Shown here in pieces: positions 32,124 through 40,760 of a stretch of DNA of 64,000 nt (positions are counted from its first letter, which is position 1; every line of letters starts with the position of its first letter). A model generated the notes under the pieces. The model saw nothing but the letters and a program-made list of their open reading frames with translations. It was not told where the DNA came from and did no database searches. This DNA is from Streptomyces sp. CoH27 (lineage in GTDB: Bacteria > Actinomycetota > Actinomycetes > Streptomycetales > Streptomycetaceae), in the NCBI RefSeq assembly GCF_020181035.1, contig NZ_JAIQYY010000002.1, forward strand, positions 215,828 to 279,827, in the 5' to 3' direction. Position numbers and translations under genes: made by a program.

Positions 32124-32602
32124 GGCTTGAGCGGCAGGGCGGCCCAGATCACCTTCCCGCCGCTCGCGGTGTGCTCCACGTCCACCGTGCCGCCCGCCTC
32201 CCGGGCCACCTCGCGGACCAGCAGCAGACCCCGCCCGCCGGTCTGGCCGTGGTCGGCCTCCAGGGCGGTCGGCCGGTAGGGGTGGTTGTCCTCCACGGAC
32301 ACCCGCACCCACTCGGCTCCGACGGCGACCTCCACGGCCAGCGTCGGCGACAGCAGCGCCGCGTGCCGGACCGCGTTGGTGACCAGTTCGGAGACGATCA
32401 GCAGCAGGCCGTACACCAGGTCCTCGGAGACCGGCACGCCCTGGCGCAGCAGCAGGTCCCGGACGGCGTGCCGGGCCTGCGGGACGGAGGCGTCCACCGC
32501 GGCGGCGGTGAACCGCCAGACGCCCTCGTACGGAAGTGGATCGGGCGGCCGCTCGGCGCCCCCCGCTGGGCGCGGGTCGTCCCCGCACCCGTGGTTGTCC
32601 AT
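32108..32602 (-). CDS. ATP-binding (HATPase_c_2) anti-sigma-factor-type protein
   Basis: A 164-residue RsbW/SpoIIAB-like kinase-fold protein. The N box is VSELVTNAVRHAAL and the ATP-lid glycines are GGRGLLLVREVA. Proteins of this size in Streptomyces act as anti-sigma factors or kinases of anti-sigma antagonists, but many have no known partner. The first 30 residues are low-complexity. ATG 32602 is used; a GTG at 32638 is in frame without a ribosome site. No sigma factor gene is adjacent, so it is an orphan here. Confidence 0.82.
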   Translation of the reverse strand: MDNHGCGDDPRPAGGAERPPDPLPYEGVWRFTAAAVDASVPQARHAVRDLLLRQGVPVSEDLVYGLLLIVSELVTNAVRHAALLSPTLAVEVAVGAEWVRVSVEDNHPYRPTALEADHGQTGGRGLLLVREVAREAGGTVDVEHTASGGKVIWAALPLKPAGLP

Positions 32603-32846
32603 CGTCCGGTCGCCACCCTCGCGCTCGATTGTCACCACACGTCGAGTGTTGGTAACGATCGGCTCCGGCCTGGATACCTGAACACAAGTCAGCGGGTATC
32701 GAGCGGTTTATGACCGAGTGCGTATGACACGGTCACGTGTGGGACTGCTTCCTGTCGCCCCCGACGCCGCTTCGCGAACTATTCGGGTTGTACGGGTTTG
32801 GGGCGGCCCGTGCCCGGGACCAGCCCGACGACAGGCCGCGGGGGGG

Positions 32847-32876
32847 TTCGGCAATGCCCCGGCCGGCGCATAGCAT
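32847..32876 (+). promoter_or_regulatory. Candidate promoter for leaderless enoyl-CoA hydratase mRNA
   Basis: A -35-like TTCGGC (32847-32852) and -10-like TAGCAT (32871-32876) are 18 bp apart. The -10 box ends seven bases before ATG 32884, which would put the transcript start at or next to the start codon. Confidence 0.5.
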
Positions 32877-32883
32877 CCCGGCC

Positions 32884-33639
32884 ATGGAGCCCCAGCTGTC
32901 GCACCGGGTCGAAGGCGCCGTCGCCACCGTCGTCATCCGTCATCCGGCCAAACGCAACGCCATGACCGCCGCGATGTGGCGGGCGCTGCCGCCGCTGCTG
33001 GACACGCTGGCGCGTGATCCCGGGGTGCGAACGCTGGTGCTGACCGGGGAGGGCCGGACCTTCTGCGCGGGCGCGGACATCAGCACGCTCCAGGGCTCGC
33101 CGGAGGAGGCGCAGGGGCTCGCGGTGGCGGCCGAGGAGGCGCTGGCCGCGTTCCCCAAGCCGACCGTCGCCGCCGTGCGCGGGCACTGCGTGGGCGGAGG
33201 GGCACAGCTCGCGGCGGCCTGCGATCTGCGGCTGGCGGAGGAGAGCGCGCTGTTCGGGGTGACCCCGGCGCGGCTCGGCATCGTCTACCCGGCGTCCTCG
33301 ACCCGCCGGCTGATGTCGCTGGTCGGCCCGGCCACCGCCAAGTACCTGCTGTTCACGGCCGAGTTGATCGACGCCGGCCGGGCGCTGCGTACCGGGCTCG
33401 TCGACGAGGTGCTGCCAGAGGGCGAACTGGACAAGCGGGTCGCGGAGCTGGCCCGGATCCTGGCCTCCCGCTCCCAGCTCACCCAGGCCGCCGCGAAGGA
33501 GTTCACCGGCGGCCGGACGGACCGGGACGCCCACTGGGCCGAGCAGGCGCGCGGCAACCCCGACACCGCCGAAGGGGTCGCCGCGTTCCTGGAGCGCCGC
33601 CGGCCGTGCTTCACCTGGACCACGGCTACGTCAGGCTGA
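32884..33639 (+). CDS. Enoyl-CoA hydratase/isomerase family protein
   Basis: A 251-residue crotonase-fold enzyme. The oxyanion-hole segments are FCAGADISTLQG (about 60) and GHCVGGGAQLAAACDLRLA (about 100). Of the two catalytic glutamates of classical hydratases, the first position (G-A-Q in VGGGAQL) is not Glu, and the TPARLGIVYPASSTRRL region has no obvious second Glu. It may therefore be an isomerase or another crotonase activity, not a true hydratase. The transcript is probably leaderless. It overlaps the converging PfpI gene by 14 bp. Confidence 0.85.
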   Translation: MEPQLSHRVEGAVATVVIRHPAKRNAMTAAMWRALPPLLDTLARDPGVRTLVLTGEGRTFCAGADISTLQGSPEEAQGLAVAAEEALAAFPKPTVAAVRGHCVGGGAQLAAACDLRLAEESALFGVTPARLGIVYPASSTRRLMSLVGPATAKYLLFTAELIDAGRALRTGLVDEVLPEGELDKRVAELARILASRSQLTQAAAKEFTGGRTDRDAHWAEQARGNPDTAEGVAAFLERRRPCFTWTTATSG

Positions 33640-34261
33640 ACCGGCTGCCGGCCCGGATCTCAGCCACGAGGTGCGCGGGCGCCTTGTGCGGGGCTCCGGC
33701 GTCGTACGGAGGCTGGGGGTCGTACTCGGTCAGCAGCTGGACGGCCCGGGCGTGCTCGTCGCCGGCGATCCGGCCCGTCAAGGTGAGCGCCATGTCGATG
33801 CCGGCGGAGACCCCGGCGGCGGTGACGTACTTCCCGTCGGTCACGACCCGCTCCCCCGTCGGCTCGGCACCGGACTTCTCCAGCAGCTCCAGGGCGGCCC
33901 AGTGACAGGTCGCCCGGCGCCCGCGCAGCAGTCCCGCGGCGGCGAGCAGCAGCGAACCGGAGCAGACCGAGGTCGTCCAGGTGCTGGTGGCGTCGGCCGC
34001 GCGCAGCCAGTCCAGCAGGGCCGGGTTCTCCAGCTGGTCCATCGTGCCGGGACCGCCGGAGACCACCACGAGGTCGGGACTCGGCACCTCGTCGAGCGCC
34101 CGGTCGGCGGTGACGGCGAGAAACCCGGTGTCGGTACGGACGGGCCCGGGCCGCTCGGCGACGAAGGCGAGGTCCGCGTCCGGGAGCCGGCTGAGGATCT
34201 CGTAGGGGCCTACGACGTCCAGGGCGGTGAAGCGGTCGTAGACGACCAGGGCGATCTGCAT
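33626..34261 (-). CDS. DJ-1/PfpI family protein
   Basis: A 211-residue class I glutamine-amidotransferase-like protein. The nucleophile elbow is TTSVCSGSLLLAAAGLL (Cys near residue 105), and the second part has CHWAALELLE and TAAGVSAGIDMALTL, giving His and nearby acidic residues as in isonitrile hydratase-like members. ATG 34261 follows AAGGAG. It lies 22 bp after the GlxA-type regulator, which contains the same fold, so the two are an operon. The regulator may control it in response to a related metabolite. The substrate is unknown. Confidence 0.85.
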   Translation of the reverse strand: MQIALVVYDRFTALDVVGPYEILSRLPDADLAFVAERPGPVRTDTGFLAVTADRALDEVPSPDLVVVSGGPGTMDQLENPALLDWLRAADATSTWTTSVCSGSLLLAAAGLLRGRRATCHWAALELLEKSGAEPTGERVVTDGKYVTAAGVSAGIDMALTLTGRIAGDEHARAVQLLTEYDPQPPYDAGAPHKAPAHLVAEIRAGSRFSLT

Positions 34262-34283
34262 GGGGGCTCCTTCGAGCGGGTCT

Positions 34284-35243
34284 TCAGCGGGCCGGGGCCG
34301 GGTGGAAGCGTCTGCGGTATTCCGCGGGCGGTGTGCCGAGGGCACGCACGAACGTGCGGCGCATGGCCTCGGGGGTGCCGTAGCCGCTGGCGCGGGCGAT
34401 CTCCTCGATGCCGTCGGCGGTGTCCTCCAGCAGGCGGCGGGCGTGTTCGAGGCGGACCTGGTCGACGTAGCGGCCGGGGGTCGTGCCGGTCTCCGCGCGG
34501 AAGGCGCGCGCGAAGTGGCGGGGGGAGAGCCGGGCCCTGGCGGCCAGCGACTCGACCGTCAGGTCCCCGGCCGGGTGCTCGGTGACCCACTGCTGGACCT
34601 CCCGCAGGGGCGCGCGCTGCGCTGTCTGGGCCGCCAGCTGGGCGCTGAACTGCGCCTGGTTGCCGGGCCGGCGCAGGAAGACCACCAGGTGCCGGGCGAC
34701 GGTGAGCGCGACGTCCCGGTCCAGGTCCTCCTCCACCAGGGCGAGGGCGAGGTCGATGCCGGAGGTCACCCCGGCCGAGGTGGCGACGTCCCCGTCACGG
34801 ACGTAGATGGGCTCCGGGTCCACGGTGACGGCCGGGTGGTCGCGGGCGAGCTTGTCGCAGTAGGCCCAGTGGGTCGTCGCCCGGCGGCCGTCGAGCAGCC
34901 CTGCGGCGGCGAGCAGGGCGGCGCCGGTGCACACGGAGACCAGGCGCCGGGCGCGCGGGCCGTGAGCGCGCAGCCAGTCGACCAGGCGCGGGTCGGGGGC
35001 GCGGGTGCCCTGGCCGCCGGGGACCACCAGGGTGTGCGGGTCGGACACGGCGGTGAGCGCCTCGTCGGGTACGAGGGTCAGCCCGCTGGAGCAGCGCACC
35101 GGGCCTCCGTCCAGGGAGGCCGTACGGATCCGGTACGTGCCCGGCGTGTGCTTCTCGGCGCCGGCGAACACCTCCAGCGGGCCGGTGACATCGAGGCTCT
35201 GGACCCCGTCGAAGAGGACGAAGAGGAGCGTGCGGTGGGGCAT
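34284..35243 (-). CDS. GlxA-family regulator (DJ-1/PfpI domain plus AraC helix-turn-helix)
   Basis: A 319-residue regulator. Residues 1-190 form a DJ-1/PfpI sensor domain (VLFDGVQSLDVTGPLEVFAGAE, VSVCTGAALLAAAGLLDGRRATTHWAY, TSAGVTSGIDLALALVEED). Residues 215-315 are an AraC domain with two helix-turn-helices (LTVESLAARARLSPRHFARAFRAETG and IEEIARASGYGTPEAMRRTF). The regulator type is well known; its effector is not. It is the upstream partner of the stand-alone PfpI protein. Confidence 0.9.
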   Translation of the reverse strand: MPHRTLLFVLFDGVQSLDVTGPLEVFAGAEKHTPGTYRIRTASLDGGPVRCSSGLTLVPDEALTAVSDPHTLVVPGGQGTRAPDPRLVDWLRAHGPRARRLVSVCTGAALLAAAGLLDGRRATTHWAYCDKLARDHPAVTVDPEPIYVRDGDVATSAGVTSGIDLALALVEEDLDRDVALTVARHLVVFLRRPGNQAQFSAQLAAQTAQRAPLREVQQWVTEHPAGDLTVESLAARARLSPRHFARAFRAETGTTPGRYVDQVRLEHARRLLEDTADGIEEIARASGYGTPEAMRRTFVRALGTPPAEYRRRFHPAPAR

Positions 35244-35317
35244 GGCATCAATTCTTCGGCGCCCGGAGCATGGCCGCAATGACGTGTTTCCCACCTTTCC
35301 GGCCACGGCAGGGTCGG

Positions 35318-35719
35318 TCAGAGGGGCTGGATCCCGGCGTGCACGAGGCAGAATTCGTTGCCTTCCGGGTCGGTCAGGACGTGCCGGCTCTCGGTTCCGG
35401 TCCGGTCCGGTCCGGGTGACGTCGGCGCCGGCGGGCCTGACGCGGAGCGCGGGCAGCCGCTCCCGCACGGTGTCCTGGTCGCGGACGGTGGCGTCGACGT
35501 CGATGCGCAGGGGGAGTTTCCCGGTCCGCGGGTCGCTGCCGGGGGCTGCTGACGAGGGTGGGCTGCGGGCCGCCGAGGCAGGTGCCGGGCGGCCCGATCT
35601 CGATGCGTGCGTCGTCGTCCCGGCCAGCCGCGTTCGACGTGGCAGAGGACCTGGCTCCGGGACGCGGCGAGCCGTTCGGGGCCGGCGCCGAGGACCGACT
35701 CGCTGATGCGGCATGCCAT
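35318..35719 (-). pseudogene. Frameshifted VOC (glyoxalase-fold) protein gene
   Basis: Pieces of one VOC-family protein occur in order but in different frames. An N-terminal part starts at ATG 35719 ([20 protein letters not shown] ... VLCHVE). A middle part follows ([23 protein letters not shown]), then DPRTGKLPLRIDVDATVRDQD, and finally HVLTDPEGNEFCLVHAGIQPL at the 3' end. At least three frame changes separate them, so no intact protein can be made unless there are sequencing errors. The intact family is about 130 residues and common in Streptomyces. The surrounding 35244-35317 and 35720-35900 hold no other gene. Confidence 0.75.
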
Positions 35720-35900
35720 GTCCGGCGGAGTACGGAGACCGGCCGGGCGTCGTCGGTCGTCGGCCGCGTGCCGGAGGGCGGCCACCTCCGCGATCGGTGA
35801 AACGGCCCGCGGCCCGCCGGTGGGACGCCCTGAGCGCCGGTTGTCGGTTCCACCTGCCACAATTGCCGCGCAACCTCAGTGGAGAAGGCGGTACGGGATC

Positions 35901-38309
35901 GTGACGACACCCGGGTCCAGCGGATCCATCAGCGTGGGATCCATCGAAGGCAGGATCGCCGAGGAGCTCGGCGTACGGGAGCGGCAGGTGAAGGCCGCGG
36001 TGGAGCTGCTCGACGGCGGTTCGACGGTGCCCTTCATCGCCCGCTACCGCAAGGAAGCGACCGAGATGCTCGACGACGCGCAGCTGCGCACGATCGAGGA
36101 GCGGCTGCGCTACCTGCGGGAGCTGGAGGAGCGGCGGGCCGCGATCCTGGAGTCGGTGCGCGAGCAGGGCAAGCTGACCGACGAGCTTCAGGCCCGGATC
36201 CGGGGCGCCGAGACGAAGGCGCGACTGGAGGACATCTACCTCCCCTACAAGCCCAAGCGGCGCACCAAGGCGCAGATCGCACGCGAGGCGGGTCTGGAGC
36301 CGCTGGCCGAGGGCCTGCTCGGCGACCCGTCGGTGGAACCGCAGGCGGCGGCCGCCGCGTTCGTGGACGCGGACAAGGGCGTCGCCGACCCGCAGGCCGC
36401 GCTGGACGGCGCGCGGGCGATCCTCACCGAGCGGTTCTCCGAGGACGCCGACCTGATCGGCGAGCTGCGTGAGCGCATGTGGGTGCGCGGGCGCCTGGCC
36501 TCGAAGGTGCGGGAGGGCAAGGAGGAGGCGGGCGCCAAGTTCGCCGACTACTTCGACTTCGCCGAGCCGTTCACCGAGCTGCCCTCGCACCGGATCCTGG
36601 CCATGCTGCGCGGCGAGAAGGAGGAGGTCCTCGACCTCGTCCTGGAGCCGGAGGAGGCCACGGAGGGTCCCTCCTCGTACGAGGGGATCGTGGCGCACCG
36701 GTTCGGGATCGCCGACCGGGGCCGCCCCGCCGACAAGTGGCTGACGGACACGGTCCGCTGGGCCTGGCGCACCCGGATCCTCGTTCACCTCGGCATCGAC
36801 CTGCGCCTCAGGCTGCGCACGGCCGCCGAGGACGAGGCGGTGAACGTCTTCGCGGCGAACCTGCGCGACCTGCTGCTGGCCGCCCCGGCGGGCACGCGCG
36901 CGACGCTGGGCCTGGACCCGGGTTTCCGTACGGGCGTGAAGGTCGCCGTGGTCGACGCCACCGGCAAGGTCGTCGCCACCGACGTGATCTACCCGCACGT
37001 CCCGGCCAACAAGTGGGACGAGGCCCTCGCCAAGCTGGCCCGGCTCGCCCAGGAGCACGCGGTCGACCTGATCGCGATCGGCAACGGCACGGCGTCCCGC
37101 GAGACCGACAAGCTCGCCGGTGAACTGATCGCGAAGCACCCGGAGTTGAAGCTCACCAAGGTGATGGTGTCGGAGGCGGGCGCGTCGGTGTACTCGGCGT
37201 CGCAGTACGCCTCGCAGGAGCTGCCCGGCATGGATGTGTCGCTGCGCGGCGCGGTGTCCATCGCCCGCCGCCTGCAGGACCCGCTGGCCGAGCTGGTGAA
37301 GATCGACCCGAAGTCCATCGGCGTCGGCCAGTACCAGCACGACCTGTCCGAGGTGAAGCTGTCCCGCTCGCTGGACGCGGTGGTCGAGGACTGTGTGAAC
37401 GGCGTCGGGGTGGACGTCAACACCGCGTCCGTGCCGCTGCTTTCGCGGGTGTCGGGCATCTCCTCCGGCCTCGCCGAGAACATCGTGGCGCACCGGGACG
37501 CCAACGGGCCGTTCCGGTCGCGCTCCGAGCTGAAGAAGGTGGCACGGCTCGGCCCGAAGGCGTACGAGCAGTGCGCGGGCTTCCTGCGCATCCGCGGCGG
37601 CGACGACCCGCTGGACGCCTCCAGCGTGCACCCCGAGGCGTACCCGGTGGTGCGCCGCATGGTGAAGACCAGTGGCGAGGCAGTGGCCTCCCTCATCGGC
37701 AACACGGGCGTGCTGCGCTCGCTGCGGCCCGCCGACTTCGTGGACGACACCTTCGGTCTGCCGACGGTGACGGACATCCTGAAGGAGCTGGAGAAGCCGG
37801 GGCGCGACCCGCGTCCCGCGTTCAAGACGGCCACCTTCAAGGAGGGTGTGGAGAAGATCTCCGACCTGTCCGCCGGGATGGTGCTGGAGGGCGTGGTGAC
37901 GAACGTGGCCGCCTTCGGCGCGTTCGTGGACATCGGCGTCCACCAGGACGGTCTGGTGCACGTGTCGGCGATGTCGAAGACCTTCGTCAAGGATCCGCGC
38001 GATGTCGTCAAGCCCGGTGACATCGTCAAGGTGAAGGTCCTGGACGTGGACATCCCGCGCAAGCGGATCGCGCTGACCCTGCGTCTGGACGACGAGGCGG
38101 CCCTGCAGGGCGGCCAGGGTGGCGGCCGGCAGCAGCGCGGCGGCGGACGCCCGCCCCAGCAGCGGCAGGGCGGCCAGGGGCAGGGCCAGGGACAGCGGCA
38201 GGGCCGGGGCGGTGGCGACCGGGGCGGTCGTCAGGCGCCGGCACCGGCCAACAGCGCGATGGCCGACGCCCTGCGCCGCGCGGGCCTGCTCGACCCGAAG
38301 AAGCGCTGA
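35901..38309 (+). CDS. Tex-family RNA-binding transcription accessory protein
   Basis: An 802-residue cytoplasmic protein. Order of domains: helical Tex N-terminal region (about 1-330, with [15 protein letters not shown]), YqgF/RuvC-like domain ([17 protein letters not shown], 335-460), helix-hairpin-helix repeats ([15 protein letters not shown] ... [13 protein letters not shown], 500-560) and a C-terminal S1 RNA-binding domain ([33 protein letters not shown]). A Gln/Gly/Arg-rich tail follows and ends [15 protein letters not shown]. Tex binds nucleic acid and transcription complexes. GTG 35901 is chosen; the GGAGAAGG site is somewhat distant. The long Q/G/R linker is typical of actinobacterial Tex. 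Confidence 0.93.
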   Translation: MTTPGSSGSISVGSIEGRIAEELGVRERQVKAAVELLDGGSTVPFIARYRKEATEMLDDAQLRTIEERLRYLRELEERRAAILESVREQGKLTDELQARIRGAETKARLEDIYLPYKPKRRTKAQIAREAGLEPLAEGLLGDPSVEPQAAAAAFVDADKGVADPQAALDGARAILTERFSEDADLIGELRERMWVRGRLASKVREGKEEAGAKFADYFDFAEPFTELPSHRILAMLRGEKEEVLDLVLEPEEATEGPSSYEGIVAHRFGIADRGRPADKWLTDTVRWAWRTRILVHLGIDLRLRLRTAAEDEAVNVFAANLRDLLLAAPAGTRATLGLDPGFRTGVKVAVVDATGKVVATDVIYPHVPANKWDEALAKLARLAQEHAVDLIAIGNGTASRETDKLAGELIAKHPELKLTKVMVSEAGASVYSASQYASQELPGMDVSLRGAVSIARRLQDPLAELVKIDPKSIGVGQYQHDLSEVKLSRSLDAVVEDCVNGVGVDVNTASVPLLSRVSGISSGLAENIVAHRDANGPFRSRSELKKVARLGPKAYEQCAGFLRIRGGDDPLDASSVHPEAYPVVRRMVKTSGEAVASLIGNTGVLRSLRPADFVDDTFGLPTVTDILKELEKPGRDPRPAFKTATFKEGVEKISDLSAGMVLEGVVTNVAAFGAFVDIGVHQDGLVHVSAMSKTFVKDPRDVVKPGDIVKVKVLDVDIPRKRIALTLRLDDEAALQGGQGGGRQQRGGGRPPQQRQGGQGQGQGQRQGRGGGDRGGRQAPAPANSAMADALRRAGLLDPKKR

Positions 38310-38320
38310 CCGGCCGGGGG

Positions 38321-38343
38321 GCCGGGGCCACCGCGGCTCCGGC
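38321..38343 (+). terminator. Hairpin after tex
   Basis: GCCGGGGCC (38321-38329) pairs with GGCTCCGGC (38335-38343) with one G-T wobble and a five-base loop, 11 bp after the Tex stop. Confidence 0.6.
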
Positions 38344-38419
38344 CCCGCGCCGTCCCGGGGCGGGGCGGGGCCCGGGAAATTCGGGTGGACGCGGATCGTC
38401 CGGACGGCAGACTTCCCGC

Positions 38420-38989
38420 ATGACCGATCCCAAGGAAGACCTGCGGGTCTATCTCCAGGACGCCCGCGACGTCCTGCTGTGGAAGCTCGACGGCCTGTCC
38501 GAGTACGACGTCCGCCACCCGCTGACCCCGACGGGCACCAATCTGCTGGGCCTGGTCAAGCATCTGACCGGCGCCGAGGCCCTGTACTTCGGCGCGACGT
38601 TCGGCCGGCCCTTCACCGGGACACCGCTGTGGATCACCGGGGAGGCGGAGCCGGACGCCGATCTGTGGGCGCGGGCCGACGAGTCACGCGAGGACATCGT
38701 CGGCCGCTACCGCCAGGCATGGGCCCACGCCGACGCGACCATCGCCGGCCTCCCCCTGGACGCGCTGGGCCGGGTGCCGGGCGCATCGCGCGAGATCACC
38801 CTGCACCGGGTGCTCACCCACATGATCGCCGAGACCCAGCGGCACGCCGGACACGCCGACGTCGTACGGGAGTTGATCGACGGCACGGTGGGCCAGCGAC
38901 CGGACGGGCTCAATGTGGCGCCGTACGATCCCGGGCACCGGGACCGGGTCGAGCGAGCCGCGAAGGAGGCCGCGGCGCGCTTCTCATGA
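38420..38989 (+). CDS. DinB-family (DUF664-like) protein
   Basis: A 189-residue four-helix-bundle protein of the DinB superfamily. Metal-ligand-type histidines occur in LGLVKHLTGAEALYFG (about residue 49) and near THMIAETQRHAGHADVVRE (about 134-144), matching the usual His triad. Many members are mycothiol- or bacillithiol-dependent transferases; others have no known role. The ATG at 38420 has no strong ribosome site. It converges on the ABC-F gene with 12 bp between stops. Confidence 0.82.
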   Translation: MTDPKEDLRVYLQDARDVLLWKLDGLSEYDVRHPLTPTGTNLLGLVKHLTGAEALYFGATFGRPFTGTPLWITGEAEPDADLWARADESREDIVGRYRQAWAHADATIAGLPLDALGRVPGASREITLHRVLTHMIAETQRHAGHADVVRELIDGTVGQRPDGLNVAPYDPGHRDRVERAAKEAAARFS

Positions 38990-39001
38990 GGTCCGCCGGG
39001 G

Positions 39002-40642
39002 TCAGCGTTCCGTCACCTTGCCGTCGGCCACCTCCAGGCGCCTGCTCACCCGGACCGCGTCCAGCATGCGGCGGTCGTGGCTGACGAGCAGCAGTGTGCC
39101 GGTGTAGGAGTCGAGGGCCGACTCCAGTTGCTCGATGGCGGGCAGGTCGAGGTGGTTCGTCGGCTCGTCCAGGACCAGCAGGTTCACGCCCCGGCCCTGG
39201 AGCAGGGCGAGGGCGGCGCGGGTGCGTTCGCCCGGGGAGAGGGTGGCGGCCGGGCGCAGCACATGGTCGGACTTCAGGCCGAACTTGGCGAGCAGGGTCC
39301 GCACCTCGACCGGCTCGGTGTCCGGTACGGCCGCGCAGAAGGCGTCGAGCAGCGCCTCGGGGCCGTGGAACAGACCGCGGGCCTGGTCGACCTCGCCGAC
39401 CAGGACGCCGGAGCCGAGGGTGGCGTGCCCGGCGTCGAGCGGGACGCGGCCGAGCAGCGCGCCGAGCAGGGTGGACTTGCCCGCGCCGTTGGCCCCGGTG
39501 ATCGCGACCCGGTCCGCCCAGTCGATCTGCAGGGACACCGGGCCGAAGGTGAAGCCGCCACGCCGGACCTCGGCGTCCCGCAGCGTCGCCACGACCGCTC
39601 CGGAGCGCGGCGCGGAGGCGATCTCCATCCGCAGCTCCCACTCCTTGCGCGGCTCATCGACCACCTCCAGGCGCTCGATCATCCGCTGGGTCTGCCGGGC
39701 CTTGGCAGCCTGCTTCTCGCTGGCCTCGCTGCGGAACTTGCGGCCGATCTTGTCGTTGTCGTTGCCCGCCTTGCGCCGGGCGTTCTTCACGCCCTTGTCC
39801 ATCCAGGTCCGCTGCATCTGCGCACGGTCCTGGAGGGCGGCCTTCTTGTCGGCGTACTCCTCGTAGTCCTCGCGGGCGTGCCGGCGGGCGACCTCACGCT
39901 CCTCCAGGTAGGCCTCGTAGCCGCCGCCGTAGAGGTTGATCTGCCGCTGGGCGAGGTCGAGTTCGAGGACCTTGGTGACCGTGCGGGTGAGGAACTCGCG
40001 GTCGTGGCTGACGACGACCGTGCCCGCGCGCAGGCCGGTCACGAAGCGTTCCAGGCGGTCCAGGCCGTCGAGGTCGAGGTCGTTGGTGGGCTCGTCGAGG
40101 AGGAAGACGTCGTAGCGGGACAGCAGGAGCGAGGCGAGGCCGGCGCGGGCCGCCTGGCCGCCCGAGAGGGCCGTCATCGGCTGGTCCAGGTCCACGGCCA
40201 GGCCGAGGGAGTCGGCGACCTCCTCCGCGCGTTCCTCCAGGTCCGCGCCGCCCAGGCCGAGCCAGCGCTCCAGGCTCACCGCGTACGCGTCGTCGGCGCC
40301 GGGCGCGCCGTCGACCAGAGCCTGGGTGGCCTCGTCCATCACGTGCTGCGCCTCGGCGACGCCGGTGCGGCGGGCCAGGAACTCCCGGACCGTCTCCCCC
40401 GGCCTGCGCTCCGGCTCCTGCGGCAGATGGCCGACGGTGGCGGTGGGCGGGGACAGCCGCAGCTCGCCCTGCTCGGGCGGGGTGAGCCCGGCGAGCAGCG
40501 TGAGCAGGGTGGACTTGCCCGCGCCGTTGGCACCGACCAGCCCGATAACATCGTCGGGCGCGACGACGAGGTCCAGCCCGGAGAAGAGGGAGCGGTCGGC
40601 GTGCCCGGCGGCGAGGTTCTTGGCGACGAGGGTGGCAGTCAT
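39002..40642 (-). CDS. ABC-F family ATPase (ribosome-associated type)
   Basis: A 546-residue protein with two ABC domains and no membrane spans. The first Walker A is GANGAGKST (about 37), followed by LSGGQAARAGLAS and VFLLDEPTNDLDLDG. The linker is charged (EVARRHAREDYEEYADKKAAL ... KNARRKAGNDNDKIGRKF), as in EttA-like translation factors. The second half has ITGANGAGKST, LSPGERTRAALALL and LLVLDEPTNHLDL. ABC-F proteins act on the ribosome as translation or antibiotic-resistance factors. Start ATG 40642. Confidence 0.9.
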   Translation of the reverse strand: MTATLVAKNLAAGHADRSLFSGLDLVVAPDDVIGLVGANGAGKSTLLTLLAGLTPPEQGELRLSPPTATVGHLPQEPERRPGETVREFLARRTGVAEAQHVMDEATQALVDGAPGADDAYAVSLERWLGLGGADLEERAEEVADSLGLAVDLDQPMTALSGGQAARAGLASLLLSRYDVFLLDEPTNDLDLDGLDRLERFVTGLRAGTVVVSHDREFLTRTVTKVLELDLAQRQINLYGGGYEAYLEEREVARRHAREDYEEYADKKAALQDRAQMQRTWMDKGVKNARRKAGNDNDKIGRKFRSEASEKQAAKARQTQRMIERLEVVDEPRKEWELRMEIASAPRSGAVVATLRDAEVRRGGFTFGPVSLQIDWADRVAITGANGAGKSTLLGALLGRVPLDAGHATLGSGVLVGEVDQARGLFHGPEALLDAFCAAVPDTEPVEVRTLLAKFGLKSDHVLRPAATLSPGERTRAALALLQGRGVNLLVLDEPTNHLDLPAIEQLESALDSYTGTLLLVSHDRRMLDAVRVSRRLEVADGKVTER

Positions 40643-40677
40643 CAGGACGCCGATCCTAATGGGCCCGGCGTCCCGCT

Positions 40678-40760
40678 CTCAGCTCCGATTCCGGCGAACC
40701 CGCACCCGCGGCTCAGCTCCGATTCCGGTGGACACGCACCCACAGCTCAGCTCCGATTCC
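40678..40760. repeat. 34-bp tandem repeat carrying the 3' end of the adjacent gene
   Basis: CTCAGCTCCGATTCC begins at 40678, 40712 and 40746, a period of exactly 34 bp (two full units and a 15-bp partial). On the minus strand each copy contains AATCGGAGCTGA, the Asn-Arg-Ser-stop that ends the gene at 40747. The repeat therefore looks like tandem duplication of that gene's tail and stop codon into the intergenic space. Confidence 0.8.

Noticed and set aside
34284..37961. Open frame running from the GlxA-type regulator through the decayed VOC gene and antisense to tex
   Set aside because: Only the first 319 codons from 35243 leftward have family features; the rest is a fortuitous extension opposite Tex.
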